The position numbers and the translations under genes were made by a program. Source: Pseudolabrys sp. (lineage in GTDB: Bacteria > Pseudomonadota > Alphaproteobacteria > Rhizobiales > Xanthobacteraceae). From it: a stretch of 64,000 nt of DNA. The notes under the pieces are model-generated. The model searched no databases. It was given only the letters and a program-made list of their open reading frames with translations, and had not been told where the DNA came from. Positions 27,354 to 36,577 of the stretch are shown here, one piece after another (position 1 is the stretch's first letter; the number at the start of each line of letters is the position of its first letter). The stretch spans positions 1 to 64,000 of the forward strand of contig JAURVZ010000018.1 of NCBI GenBank assembly GCA_030655215.1, given 5' to 3'.

Positions 27354-28159
27354 CCGCTCTCCTTGTCGAACCGGCGTTCTGGTTCAATCTCGCGCTCAAG
27401 ATCGCGATAACGGTCAGCATCACTGTCATCGCTTCCGTGGTGGTTGAGCGCAGCGGGCCGTTCATCGGCGCGTTGATCGCGGCTCTGCCGACCGCCGGTG
27501 GCGCGGCGATGATCATCCTGGCGATGGACCATACGCCGGCCTTCATCGCGCAAAGCGTGATCGGCAGCATGATCATCACGCCGATCTGTGCGATTTACGC
27601 GCTGACTTACGCCGCGCTGGCGCAGCGCCACGGCTTGCTGCTCAGTCTTGGTACGGCGTTGCTTGTCTGGTTCGCTGGCGCCTTCGCTTCGCGGCTGATC
27701 GACTGGACCGCCAACACCGCGTTGCTGCTCAACCTGGTCGTCTTCCCCATTACCATTTACGCCGCCGTGCAATTCCTCGGCGACGGCAAGGTCAAGCCGC
27801 GCGTCGAATTCACCGCGCGCGACCTCGCCTGGCGGGCCGCGGTGGTGACAATCTGCGTGCTCGTCGTCACCGGTTTGAGCACGTCGATCGGCTCTTATTT
27901 CTCAGGCGTTTTCGCCTTCTTCCCGGTGGCGATGAGTTCGTTCTTCATCATCCTGCACACGCGCCTCGGCGGAAAGGCCGCAGCCAGTGTTGCCGCGCAT
28001 GTGCAGGCGCCGTTCATCGGGCTGGTGCTCGGCCTCTATGCCGTGCACCTGCTGGCGGAAGTTATCGGTGTCTGGTGGGCCTATGGCTTGGGCCTTGCCA
28101 TTGGCATTTCCTGGAACGGCGCGCTGTGGCTGTGGCGCCGGCAGCGCGCGAAGGCGTAA
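27350..28159 (+). CDS. paralogous integral membrane protein 2 (unknown family)
   Basis: A 269-aa protein with about eight to nine predicted helices, clearly paralogous to the gene just upstream: both share the ERSGPFIGALIAALPT / ERAGPLIGGLVATLPI motif after helix 1 and a similar ...SGVFAFFPVAMSSFFIILH / ...SGNLAVFPIVLSSIIFILH motif near the end. The 4-nt ATGA overlap indicates translational coupling and suggests that the two form a heteromeric complex. It has no known function. The gene converges with mutS; stop codons abut. Confidence 0.75.
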   Translation: MTALLVEPAFWFNLALKIAITVSITVIASVVVERSGPFIGALIAALPTAGGAAMIILAMDHTPAFIAQSVIGSMIITPICAIYALTYAALAQRHGLLLSLGTALLVWFAGAFASRLIDWTANTALLLNLVVFPITIYAAVQFLGDGKVKPRVEFTARDLAWRAAVVTICVLVVTGLSTSIGSYFSGVFAFFPVAMSSFFIILHTRLGGKAAASVAAHVQAPFIGLVLGLYAVHLLAEVIGVWWAYGLGLAIGISWNGALWLWRRQRAKA

Positions 28160-30919
28160 CTACTTCTTCTCGGTCTCGCGCAGCTTCGCCTTCAGCGTAT
28201 AGATCGCTTCCATCGCTTCGCGCGGCGACATCTCATCCGGATTGAGCGCAGCGACCGCAGCCAGCATCAGATCATACGCAGCGTCCTGCAACGCTGGCGG
28301 CGCCTTGTACGGCGTGGCGAACAGCGGCAGATCCTCGAAGCCTTTCGGCGCGGCGCGGTCTTCCTGCTCCAGCTTGGCGAGGACAACGCGCGCGCGCTCG
28401 ATCACAGCGGCGGGCAGGCCGGCCAACTTGGCGACCTGAATGCCATAGGAACGATCGGCAGCGCCGGGCGCAACTTCGTGCAGGAACACGACGTCGCCCT
28501 TCCACTCCTTCACCTTGACGGTGACATTGTGCAGGCGATTGAGGCGCGCCGACAGCGCGGTGAGCTCATGGAAATGCGTCGCGAACAGCGAGCGGCATTT
28601 GTTGATGTCGTGCAGATGTTCGACCGTCGCCCAGGCAATCGACAGGCCGTCGAAGGTCGCGGTGCCGCGGCCGATTTCGTCGAGGATGACCAGCGAGCGC
28701 GGGCCGGCCTGATTGAGAATGGCCGCGGTCTCGACCATTTCGACCATGAAAGTCGAACGGCCGCGCGCCAGATCGTCCGCGGCGCCGACGCGCGAGAACA
28801 GCCGGTCGACAATGCCGACATGCGCCGACTTCGCCGGCACATAGGAGCCCATTTGCGCCATGATGGCGATGAGCGCGTTCTGCCGCAGGAAGGTCGATTT
28901 ACCGGCCATGTTCGGGCCGGTGATCAGCCAGATGCGGCCGGCGTCCATCTCTGGCGGCGGTGACAGGTCGCTGTCGTTCGCCACAAAGGGCGTGCCGTCG
29001 CGCGCCAGCGCTTGTTCGACAACGGGATGACGGCCGCCTTCAATGGTGAAGGCGGGCGAGTCATCGACCACAGGCCGCGCATAATTGCGTTCGGCGGCGA
29101 GCGCGCCAAGCGCGCTGGCGGCATCGAGACGGGCCAGCGCCTCGGCGCATTGCTTGATCGCCGCGCCTTGCGCGATGACGGCGCCGGCGAGCTTCTCGAA
29201 AATCTCCAGCTCAAGCCCGAGCGAGCGGTCGGCGGCACTGGCGATCTTCGCTTCCAGTTCGCCGAGTTCGGTCGACGTGAAGCGTACCTGGCCGGCAAGG
29301 GTCTGGCGGTGAATGAACGTCGCGTTATGCGGTGGCGCCAGCAACTTGTCGGCGTGCTGCGCCGTGACCTCCACGAAATAGCCGAGCACATTATTGTGCC
29401 GGATCTTGAGCATCTTGACGCCGGTCTCGTCGCAATAGCGCGATTGCAACGCGGCGATGACGCGGCGCGATTCATCGCGCAGCGCACGGGTCTCATCCAG
29501 GCTCTTGTCGTAGCCTTCGCGGACAAAGCCGCCGTCGCGCTTGATCAGCGGCAAGTCGTCGGCCAGCGCGCTCGCCAGCTTGGTGGCGAGCGTGGCGTCC
29601 GGCTTGCGGCACAGCGCCAGCGCCTCGGCGATCTCCGCCGGGATGTCCTTCAGTGCGCCGAGCGCTTTAGCGAGTTCGCTCGCGGCAACGACACCGTCGC
29701 GAATGGCGGCGAGATCGCGCGGGCCGCCGCGCTGCAAGGCAATGCGCGACAAAGCGCGGGCGAGGTCGGGCGCCGCTTGCAGGCGCGAGCGCGTATCGGC
29801 GCGCACAGCGACGTCGTCGACAAAGCAGGCGACAGCATCGAGTCGCGCGGCAATGAGCTTCACATCGGTGAGCGGCGCCGCCAGCCGTTGCGACAACAGG
29901 CGCGAGCCGGCCGAGGTGACAGTGCGGTCAATGCAGTCGAGCAGCGAGCCCCGCCGCTCGCCCGACAATGTACGCATCAGCTCTAAATTGCCGCGCGTCG
30001 CCTGGTCGATAGCCATCGTTGCCGACGCGGCTTCTCGCAAAGGCGGCGACAAAGGCGGGCGCTGGCCTATCTGCGTGCGCTCGACATAAGTGACGCAGGC
30101 CGCGGCAGCCGTGAGTTCGAGCCGCGTCAGCAGGCCGAAGGCTTCACTGGTCGCGACAGCGAAGAAGGATGTCAGCCGCCGTTCTGCCGTGGCGCCATCG
30201 AACACGTCGCGGGTCAGCGGCGTCACCGCTGGCAGTTCGCGCCACATCGGCACCAGTTCGCTGTCGCTATACAGCGCATCGGAAACGAGGATTTCGCTCG
30301 GCTCCAGCCGCGAGATTTCCGCCGACAGCGAAACGCGATCGCATTCGGTGATGCGGAATTCGCCGGTCGAGATGTCGATCCAGGCCAGGCCAAAGCGCGC
30401 CTCGCTGTCGACCGATGACAGCCGCGCGCGGGCAACGGCGAGCAGGTAATTGTTACGCTTGGCATCCAGCAGCGTGTCTTCGGTCAGCGTGCCCGGCGTC
30501 ACCAGCCGCACGACGTCGCGCCGCACCACGCTCTTATAGCCGCGCTTCTTCGCCTCGGCCGGATCCTCAAGTTGCTCGCAGACCGCAACGCGATGGCCGA
30601 GCGCGATCAGCCGATGCAGATATTCATCGGAGCGCGACACCGGCACGCCGCACATCGGGATGTCCTGGCCCTGATGCTTGCCGCGCTTGGTCAGCACGAT
30701 ACCGAGCGCACGCGCGGCCTTCTCGGCGTCCTCGAAGAACAGCTCGTAGAAATCGCCCATCCGGTAGAACAGCAGCGAGTCCGGATTGTTGGCCTTGATC
30801 TCGATATATTGCTCGAGCATCGGCGACAATTTGCCGTTGCCGTCATGGGTCGGCGTCGGGCCGGCGTTTTCGGGCGGTGTTTCCGGCTCGTCGAGGCCGA
30901 TGGGGTTGGTCAGGGACAT
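28160..30919 (-). CDS. mutS: DNA mismatch repair protein MutS
   Basis: A 919-aa mismatch-recognition ATPase. The mismatch-binding domain I has the Phe-X-Glu signature in [16 protein letters not shown] (about residues 56-71). The ABC-type ATPase has Walker [10 protein letters not shown] (about 668), [14 protein letters not shown], Walker [17 protein letters not shown] and the His switch in FATHFHEL. The length is slightly above the bacterial average (about 855-880) due to an N-terminal Pro/Glu-rich leader of roughly 30 residues. Transcribed alone, as far as visible. Confidence 0.98.
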   Translation of the reverse strand: MSLTNPIGLDEPETPPENAGPTPTHDGNGKLSPMLEQYIEIKANNPDSLLFYRMGDFYELFFEDAEKAARALGIVLTKRGKHQGQDIPMCGVPVSRSDEYLHRLIALGHRVAVCEQLEDPAEAKKRGYKSVVRRDVVRLVTPGTLTEDTLLDAKRNNYLLAVARARLSSVDSEARFGLAWIDISTGEFRITECDRVSLSAEISRLEPSEILVSDALYSDSELVPMWRELPAVTPLTRDVFDGATAERRLTSFFAVATSEAFGLLTRLELTAAAACVTYVERTQIGQRPPLSPPLREAASATMAIDQATRGNLELMRTLSGERRGSLLDCIDRTVTSAGSRLLSQRLAAPLTDVKLIAARLDAVACFVDDVAVRADTRSRLQAAPDLARALSRIALQRGGPRDLAAIRDGVVAASELAKALGALKDIPAEIAEALALCRKPDATLATKLASALADDLPLIKRDGGFVREGYDKSLDETRALRDESRRVIAALQSRYCDETGVKMLKIRHNNVLGYFVEVTAQHADKLLAPPHNATFIHRQTLAGQVRFTSTELGELEAKIASAADRSLGLELEIFEKLAGAVIAQGAAIKQCAEALARLDAASALGALAAERNYARPVVDDSPAFTIEGGRHPVVEQALARDGTPFVANDSDLSPPPEMDAGRIWLITGPNMAGKSTFLRQNALIAIMAQMGSYVPAKSAHVGIVDRLFSRVGAADDLARGRSTFMVEMVETAAILNQAGPRSLVILDEIGRGTATFDGLSIAWATVEHLHDINKCRSLFATHFHELTALSARLNRLHNVTVKVKEWKGDVVFLHEVAPGAADRSYGIQVAKLAGLPAAVIERARVVLAKLEQEDRAAPKGFEDLPLFATPYKAPPALQDAAYDLMLAAVAALNPDEMSPREAMEAIYTLKAKLRETEKK

Positions 30920-30967
30920 GAGGGGAGGTTAGCGCATTTAGATGTGGGCTTGAACCCGTCCTCCGCC

Positions 30968-31050
30968 GTCATGCCCGGCCTTGTGCCGGGCATCCACGTC
31001 TTATTCCAGTAAAACAAGGCGTGGATGGCCGGGACAAGCCCGGCCATGAC
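30968..31050. repeat. intergenic inverted repeat, family A (copy 2)
   Basis: Two inverted blocks, 30968-30998 and 31020-31050, with stems ATGCCCGGC/GCCGGGCAT and ATGGCCGGG/CCCGGCCAT. It lies between mutS and the FAD monooxygenase gene, and the second block reaches the monooxygenase stop codon. Confidence 0.85.
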
Positions 31051-31053
31051 GAA

Positions 31054-32259
31054 TTATTGAACCTCGCTTGCCCTTTTCAGCCCCGAAATCATCGACGTAT
31101 TCAGCAAATGCTGCCGCGCTTTTTCCGGGTCGTTGGCAATTGCCACCAGGCCCTCAAGGCGCTGGCGCTGCACGGCGGGATCGCGCTCTTCCATCGTCTG
31201 CTTGTTGCGGATCGACATCGCCTGCACCTGCTCGACGGTGGCCGAGCGGCGCTGCCGCGAGTAGAGGTCGAGCAGGTCCTCGCTCTCGCCGTGCCAATGC
31301 CGCGCCAGTTTATCGCTGAGATTGATGGCATCCTGGATGCCGCTGTTGAGGCCGAAGCCGCCAAGCGGATTGTTGAGATGCGCGGCGTCGCCGGCGAGCA
31401 ACACGCGGCCGGAGCGGAACGACGCAGCGACGCGCTGATGCACGCGATAAGTGCTCTTGTAGCGAATGTCGTAAGGCTTGCCGGTCGGCACCAGCCGCTG
31501 CAACGCGTTCTCGACGCGCTCCGGCGACAGCAGCACCTCTTCGCTCTCTTCCGGATTGACCGGATAGGCGAGCCGCCACAGGCCGGGCGGGCCTTCATCC
31601 GGCACCTTGAACAGAGCGCCCCATTCGACCGGATCTGCGATGTAGCAGTTCAGCGCGAAGCCATGCTGGCCGAAATTATACGGCGTGCTGACGACGACGA
31701 ACATTTCCGGCCAGGTGAAGCCTTCGAACTCAACGCCGGTGCCTTTGCGCACCGCGCTGCGGCCACCATCGGCGCCGATCAGCCATGAACCTTTGACGGT
31801 TCGCTGGCCGTCTTTGGTAGCAAAAGTCACGGTGACGCCGTTGCTGTCCTGCGTGAAGCTTTCCAGCCGGTGGCCGAAATTGATCTCGACCTCTTTGTCG
31901 CGTTGCAGGATTTCAAGCTGGATTGGCGTCAGCCGGTGCTGCTCGAGATGCAGGCGATACGGGTAGGGCGTGATGTCTTTCAGCAGGCCGAGATCGAACT
32001 CGGCAACCAGATCGCCGGGCCGGTTGCGGATCTGCCATTTACGAACGGTGAGGCCGGTCTCGTGCATCTTGTCGGTGATGCCGTAGGGCGCCATCATCTC
32101 GAGCGTCGGCGGATGATACGAGCCGGCGCGCAGATCGTGCGTGAGCGCCGGCTCGGCTTCGAACAGAATGACCGGAATGCCTTGCTTGCGCAGCGCCAGC
32201 GCGCACATCAGCCCGGTTGGGCCGGCACCAGCGATGATAACAGGAAGGCGGTCGGTCAT
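31054..32259 (-). CDS. FAD-dependent monooxygenase (aromatic hydroxylase type)
   Basis: A 401-aa flavoprotein monooxygenase of the PheA/TfdB-UbiH superfamily, likely using NAD(P)H and O2 to hydroxylate an aromatic ring. It shows the ADP-binding GAGPTG (residues 11-16), the second FAD motif GADGGRSAVR (about 165-174) and the third, LLAGDAAHLNNPLGGFG (about 288-304). Last gene of an apparent eight-gene catabolic operon (dctP to here), 10 bp after the amidohydrolase gene. Substrate unknown; an aromatic acid or phenol delivered by the TRAP transporter is the simplest reading. Confidence 0.87.
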   Translation of the reverse strand: MTDRLPVIIAGAGPTGLMCALALRKQGIPVILFEAEPALTHDLRAGSYHPPTLEMMAPYGITDKMHETGLTVRKWQIRNRPGDLVAEFDLGLLKDITPYPYRLHLEQHRLTPIQLEILQRDKEVEINFGHRLESFTQDSNGVTVTFATKDGQRTVKGSWLIGADGGRSAVRKGTGVEFEGFTWPEMFVVVSTPYNFGQHGFALNCYIADPVEWGALFKVPDEGPPGLWRLAYPVNPEESEEVLLSPERVENALQRLVPTGKPYDIRYKSTYRVHQRVAASFRSGRVLLAGDAAHLNNPLGGFGLNSGIQDAINLSDKLARHWHGESEDLLDLYSRQRRSATVEQVQAMSIRNKQTMEERDPAVQRQRLEGLVAIANDPEKARQHLLNTSMISGLKRASEVQ

Positions 32260-32268
32260 TGAGTCTGC

Positions 32269-33285
32269 TTACTTGACGAGCTCCATGCCGGTGATGCGCT
32301 CGAGATTGCCATGCGCAATCGCTTCGCGTTCCGCCTTGGTGATGTCGGCAGCGTCGAGGAAACGAATGGCATCGCGCGTATACATCGTGCCCTTCTCCGG
32401 ATCGAACGGGCAATCCGATGCGAACACGATCTTGTCGCGGTCATAAAACGACAAGCCCATCGTCATGCCGGCTTCCGACGAGAAGGTCGCGGTGTCGGAA
32501 TAGAACGAGTGCTTGAAGTAATCGAGCGGGCGCTTCTTCAGTTCACCGAGCAGCTTGCCGAGGTCTTCGCCCGAGGTGCGCGAACCGAGCTGATCCCATC
32601 CGGGGCCGATGCGGCCTTCCAGCATCGGCACGATGCCGCCGAAATGATGGGTGATGATCTTCAGCTTTGGATATTTGTCCATCAGCTTCGAGAACACCAG
32701 ACGCGCCATCGCTGCCGCAGTCTCATAGGACCAGCCGAAGGTCCACCAGATCTCATATTTCGATTTGTCCTCGCTGGCGTAATCGGCGATCGCGGCGTTG
32801 CGCGCCGGATGCAGCCAGATCGGCTTGTCGAGTTTTTCCATCGCGGCGAAGAACGGCTCGAACTTCGGATCGTCGAGCGGCACGCCGGCGACGTTCGTAT
32901 AAATCTGCACGCCGAGCGCGCCGTTCTTGATCGCGCGCTGCGCTTCGGCAACGCCGGCGTCGGCCGCGCCGAGCGCGCCTTGTGCTACCCAGCCGGGGAA
33001 GTGGCCTTTGTCCTTGGCGATGATCTCGGCGAGTTCGTCATTGATCAGCCGCGCATATTCCTCGACCTTGGCGCCGTCGCCTTTGGCGAAGACTTCGAGC
33101 GGCGGCATGGCGAAGGATAGGATCTGCGCATAGTCAGGGAACGTGTCGACGATCTTCTTGCGGATCTCGAGATCGTGGATGCACGGAACTTCGCGCATGC
33201 GCTTGCCGATATCCGGATAGCCGCTGTCGACCAGGATCTTGAACATCCGGCTCGGCATGAAATGGGTATAGGCGTCGATGCGCAT
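32269..33285 (-). CDS. amidohydrolase family protein (ACMSD-like)
   Basis: A 338-aa TIM-barrel amidohydrolase of the family that includes aminocarboxymuconate-semialdehyde decarboxylase and gamma-resorcylate decarboxylase; these enzymes are typically nonoxidative decarboxylases or hydrolases of aromatic-derived acids. It contains PIWLHPARN, IITHHFGGIVPML and FASDCPFDPEKG, supplying the later metal-ligand positions. The first metal motif, normally H-x-H, reads DAYTHFMP, with Tyr in place of the first His. Within the operon it sits between a TPP enzyme and the FAD monooxygenase. Decarboxylase activity is inference. Confidence 0.85.
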   Translation of the reverse strand: MRIDAYTHFMPSRMFKILVDSGYPDIGKRMREVPCIHDLEIRKKIVDTFPDYAQILSFAMPPLEVFAKGDGAKVEEYARLINDELAEIIAKDKGHFPGWVAQGALGAADAGVAEAQRAIKNGALGVQIYTNVAGVPLDDPKFEPFFAAMEKLDKPIWLHPARNAAIADYASEDKSKYEIWWTFGWSYETAAAMARLVFSKLMDKYPKLKIITHHFGGIVPMLEGRIGPGWDQLGSRTSGEDLGKLLGELKKRPLDYFKHSFYSDTATFSSEAGMTMGLSFYDRDKIVFASDCPFDPEKGTMYTRDAIRFLDAADITKAEREAIAHGNLERITGMELVK

Positions 33286-33347
33286 GCAACTCTCCCTGAC
33301 TTGATTTGAGACGTGTTACCGCGCCGAAGGCGGGGCCGCCAGCGGCT

Positions 33348-35039
33348 TTAATATGGCGTGATGACGTTGAGCAGCGCTTGGCGTTTTTCGTTCAGCACCG
33401 CATCGCGGGCGCGCGCCAATGCAGCGGGCAGATCGGCCGCCTTCTCCACACGCTCGGCGTGCGCGCCTTGCGCTCTCGCCAGTTCGTCGTAGGGCGGCGA
33501 CGGATCGAGATCGGCCAGTTCGCGGCCATCGGTTTCGCCGGAGACGCCATCCTTGAACATGCCCAGCGTCGAGTTGCGCACGGCGCCGTAGCGGCTGTTG
33601 TTGAAGATGATGGTGAGGATCGGCAGGTTGTGCTTCTGCGACACCCAGTGGCCGACGGTCGGGTTCGAGAACATGTAGGCGCCGTCGCCGAGCGTTGCGA
33701 CGACCAGCTTGTCCGGCGCGGCAAGTTTGGCGCCAAGCGCGGCGCCGAGACCCCAGCCGAGTCCACCGGCCGGGCTGAGCGCGAACAAAGTATCCGGCCT
33801 CTCGCGCGGGCAGTGATCGGCACGCAGCGGATATTCATTGAAGATGACGGCATCGTCGCCGACGCATTCGCCGATGCAGCGCGACAGATAGGCCGGCGAG
33901 ATCGTGTCGCCGGGCGCGGAGTCCTTGGCAATCTGCGCGCGGCGCGCGCTCATGCGCTCGGCGAGACGCGTGCGGCGCGGTTCAGCGGTCTTCGACTCTT
34001 GGATTGCAGCAAGCAGCGCCTCAAGCGAATTGACGACGCCGGCCTGGATGGCGAGATCGCTCGGGAACGACCGCATCGGATAGCGCACGAAGAACGGATC
34101 CTCGCCCATATGCACAATGCGCGCACCGGCGGCAGGCTGTTGCAAATGCGGCATCCACGGCACATCGGAATCGAGCGCGATGATGAGATCGGCATCCTTG
34201 AGTAGCGGGCCGGGCTCATAGCCGAAATGCATTGGATGGCTCGACGGCAGACAGACGCTGCGCGGATTGTTGGTGATCACCGGAATGGCGCAGCGCTCGG
34301 CCAGCGCGCTCAGCAGCGGCACAGCCTCCGGCGGCAGCGCCGACGTGATGATCATCGGCCGCTCCGCGCCGGCGATCCATTCGGCCAAGGTGGCGATCGT
34401 TGTCGGATCGGGATGCGCGCGCGCCGCCGCCGTGCGCGGCGTGATTGGTTCGATCGGCTCGGCAACCGGTGCCGACAGAGGCTCGCGCGGCAGCACCAGA
34501 TAGATCGGGCCGCGCGGATGCGCCATGGCCACTTCAACCGAGCGCGCGATAACATCGCCGACCTGGCCGCCGTTGCGCAATTCGTAATCCCACTTCACCA
34601 ACTCGCGCACCATGCCGGCCTGGTCGAACATTTCCTGCGCCCAGTGGATCGGCCGCGAGCGTGAGCCGAATGTGCCTTTCTCTGTGATCGGCGTTCGCCC
34701 GGCGGCGAGGATCAGCGGCACGCGGTCGCGCGACAGGTTGGTGAGATTGTTGATCGTGTTGGCGGTGCCGACATTGACATGCACCATCACCGCCTGCGGC
34801 CGGCCATTCATCAGATAGGCGCCGTGCGCCATCGCCACGGCGAGGTTCTCATGTGGCACCAGCACCGGCAGCGGAACCTTGGCGTTGGTTTTCTTGGCGC
34901 GGCTGAAGGCTTCGACGATCGGCGGAAAATCGGTGCCGGGATTGGCGAAGAAATAATCAATGCCGTGATCGGCCAGCGCGCGCAGGAAAGCCTCGGCGGC
35001 GATTGCAGGACGAGGTTCGGTTGCTGGTGTCGCCGCCAT
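33348..35039 (-). CDS. thiamine-diphosphate-dependent enzyme 1 (AHAS/benzoylformate decarboxylase-like)
   Basis: A 563-aa TPP enzyme. The N-terminal PYR domain has the cofactor-activating Glu in PHENLAVAMAHGAY (about residue 64); the C-terminal domain has the Mg-TPP motif GDGAYMFSNPTVGHW through NN (about residue 452). Such enzymes decarboxylate 2-oxo acids (benzoylformate, phenylpyruvate, oxalyl-CoA) or condense pyruvate; no small AHAS regulatory subunit is nearby, which argues against isoleucine/valine biosynthesis. It flanks the aldehyde dehydrogenase gene with a second paralogue on the other side, consistent with 2-oxo acid to aldehyde to acid conversion. Confidence 0.85.
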   Translation of the reverse strand: MAATPATEPRPAIAAEAFLRALADHGIDYFFANPGTDFPPIVEAFSRAKKTNAKVPLPVLVPHENLAVAMAHGAYLMNGRPQAVMVHVNVGTANTINNLTNLSRDRVPLILAAGRTPITEKGTFGSRSRPIHWAQEMFDQAGMVRELVKWDYELRNGGQVGDVIARSVEVAMAHPRGPIYLVLPREPLSAPVAEPIEPITPRTAAARAHPDPTTIATLAEWIAGAERPMIITSALPPEAVPLLSALAERCAIPVITNNPRSVCLPSSHPMHFGYEPGPLLKDADLIIALDSDVPWMPHLQQPAAGARIVHMGEDPFFVRYPMRSFPSDLAIQAGVVNSLEALLAAIQESKTAEPRRTRLAERMSARRAQIAKDSAPGDTISPAYLSRCIGECVGDDAVIFNEYPLRADHCPRERPDTLFALSPAGGLGWGLGAALGAKLAAPDKLVVATLGDGAYMFSNPTVGHWVSQKHNLPILTIIFNNSRYGAVRNSTLGMFKDGVSGETDGRELADLDPSPPYDELARAQGAHAERVEKAADLPAALARARDAVLNEKRQALLNVITPY

Positions 35040-35110
35040 TTATTTCATCCCCGGAAAACTGCCCGCGTGCTGCGGAGCTTTGTTTTCCGGGGTGTTTTAC
35101 GACAAAGATT

Positions 35111-36553
35111 TTAGAACGGATAGTGCTGGTGGCTCTCGATCGTAATCCAGCGCAGCTCGGTGAATTCCGAAATCGCCGCGACGCCGCCGAAGCGGCCGTA
35201 ACCGGAATCCTTGGTTCCACCGAATGGCATTTGCGCTTCGTCATTCACGGTCGGGCCGTTGATATGGCAGATGCCGGCCTGGATGCGCTTGGCGATGCCC
35301 ATGGCACGCTGGATGTTCTGGCTGAACACCGCGGACGACAAACCGTACTCAGTGTCATTGGCGACATTGACCGCCTCATCGTCACCATCGACGCGGATGA
35401 TGCTCTTCACCGGGCCGAACGATTCCTCGCGGTAGATCTTCATCTGCGGGTTGACGTGATCGAGCAGGGTCGCGGACCACACCGTGCCGCTGCGCTTGCC
35501 GCCTGCGACCAGCTTGGCGCCTTTGCTTACTGCATCATCGAGCAGTTCCTGCATGCGGTCGGCGGAGTGCTCGCTGACCAGCGAACCGAGCACGACCTTG
35601 CCGCGCGGATCGCCATAAGGAAGGCCGTTCGCCTTGGCCGACAGCTTGCCGACAAAGGTATCGGCGATCTTGTTGTCGACGATGATACGTTCGGTCGACA
35701 TGCAGATCTGGCCCATATGCATGAAGGCGCCGAAAGCCGCGGCATCGACGGCGTCGTCAATATGCGCATCGTCAAGCACCAGCAGCGGCGCTTTGCCGCC
35801 GAGCTCGAGCAGCACGGGCTTGAGATACTTCGCCGCGGTCTGCGCAACGATGCGGCCGACATGGCTCGACCCGGTGAAGTTGATCCGGCGCACGGCCGGA
35901 TGCGCGATCAGCGCCTCGACCACTTGCGGCGCATCCTCGCGCGCATGCGTCACCACATTGATGACGCCCTTTGGAATACCGGCTTCCTGCAACACCTTGC
36001 CGATCAGCATATGCGTACCGGGGCAGGTCTCGGACGCCTTCATCACCACTGTGTTGCCGCAAGCCAGCGGCATCGCCACCGAACGCACGCCAAGGATAAC
36101 CGGCGCATTCCACGGCGCCATGCCGACGCAAACGCCGGCCGGCTGGCGGATCGCCATCGAGAAGCAACCAGGCTTGTCGGAGGGGATGACCTCGCCATGG
36201 ATCATCGTCGTCATGCAGGCGGCTTCGCGCAAAATCTTGGCGGCGAACATCACATTGAAGCCGGACCACGGCCCGGTGGCGCCGGTTTCTTCCATCGTCA
36301 GCTTGATGAACTCCGGCGTCTTCGCTTCCAGCAGGTCGGCGGCCTTCAAGAGCAACTTGCGGCGCTCATTCGGGCCGGTTTCCGACCAGGCCGGAAACGC
36401 GGCGGCGGCGGCGTCACAGGCGGCATTGACGTCAGCGATCTTGCCGGCAGGAGAAGTACTGGCGACGCTGCCGGTGAACGGGTCGAGGCGGTCGAAGGTC
36501 TGGTTGTCGAGCGCCGCGACATCGGCGCCGTTGATCAAAAGCGATACGTTCAT
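35111..36553 (-). CDS. aldehyde dehydrogenase (vanillin/salicylaldehyde/benzaldehyde type)
   Basis: A 480-aa NAD(P)+-dependent aldehyde dehydrogenase. The catalytic Cys is in GQICMSTERIIV (about residue 284) and the general-base Glu in LLELGGKAP (about 252); FTGSSHVGR marks the cofactor site. The short style GGTKDSGYGRFGG and SAMPLACGNTVV-like segment fit the salicylaldehyde/vanillin dehydrogenase group. It lies between two TPP-dependent enzyme genes in the catabolic operon, and may oxidise the aldehyde released by their decarboxylation, yielding an aromatic acid. Confidence 0.88.
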   Translation of the reverse strand: MNVSLLINGADVAALDNQTFDRLDPFTGSVASTSPAGKIADVNAACDAAAAAFPAWSETGPNERRKLLLKAADLLEAKTPEFIKLTMEETGATGPWSGFNVMFAAKILREAACMTTMIHGEVIPSDKPGCFSMAIRQPAGVCVGMAPWNAPVILGVRSVAMPLACGNTVVMKASETCPGTHMLIGKVLQEAGIPKGVINVVTHAREDAPQVVEALIAHPAVRRINFTGSSHVGRIVAQTAAKYLKPVLLELGGKAPLLVLDDAHIDDAVDAAAFGAFMHMGQICMSTERIIVDNKIADTFVGKLSAKANGLPYGDPRGKVVLGSLVSEHSADRMQELLDDAVSKGAKLVAGGKRSGTVWSATLLDHVNPQMKIYREESFGPVKSIIRVDGDDEAVNVANDTEYGLSSAVFSQNIQRAMGIAKRIQAGICHINGPTVNDEAQMPFGGTKDSGYGRFGGVAAISEFTELRWITIESHQHYPF

Positions 36554-36577
36554 GTCATCTCTCCCACATAGGCACTG

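Noticed and set aside
35003-36571. Plus-strand ORF (522 aa) over the aldehyde dehydrogenase
   Set aside because: Shadow frame; the opposite strand has complete aldehyde dehydrogenase active-site motifs.
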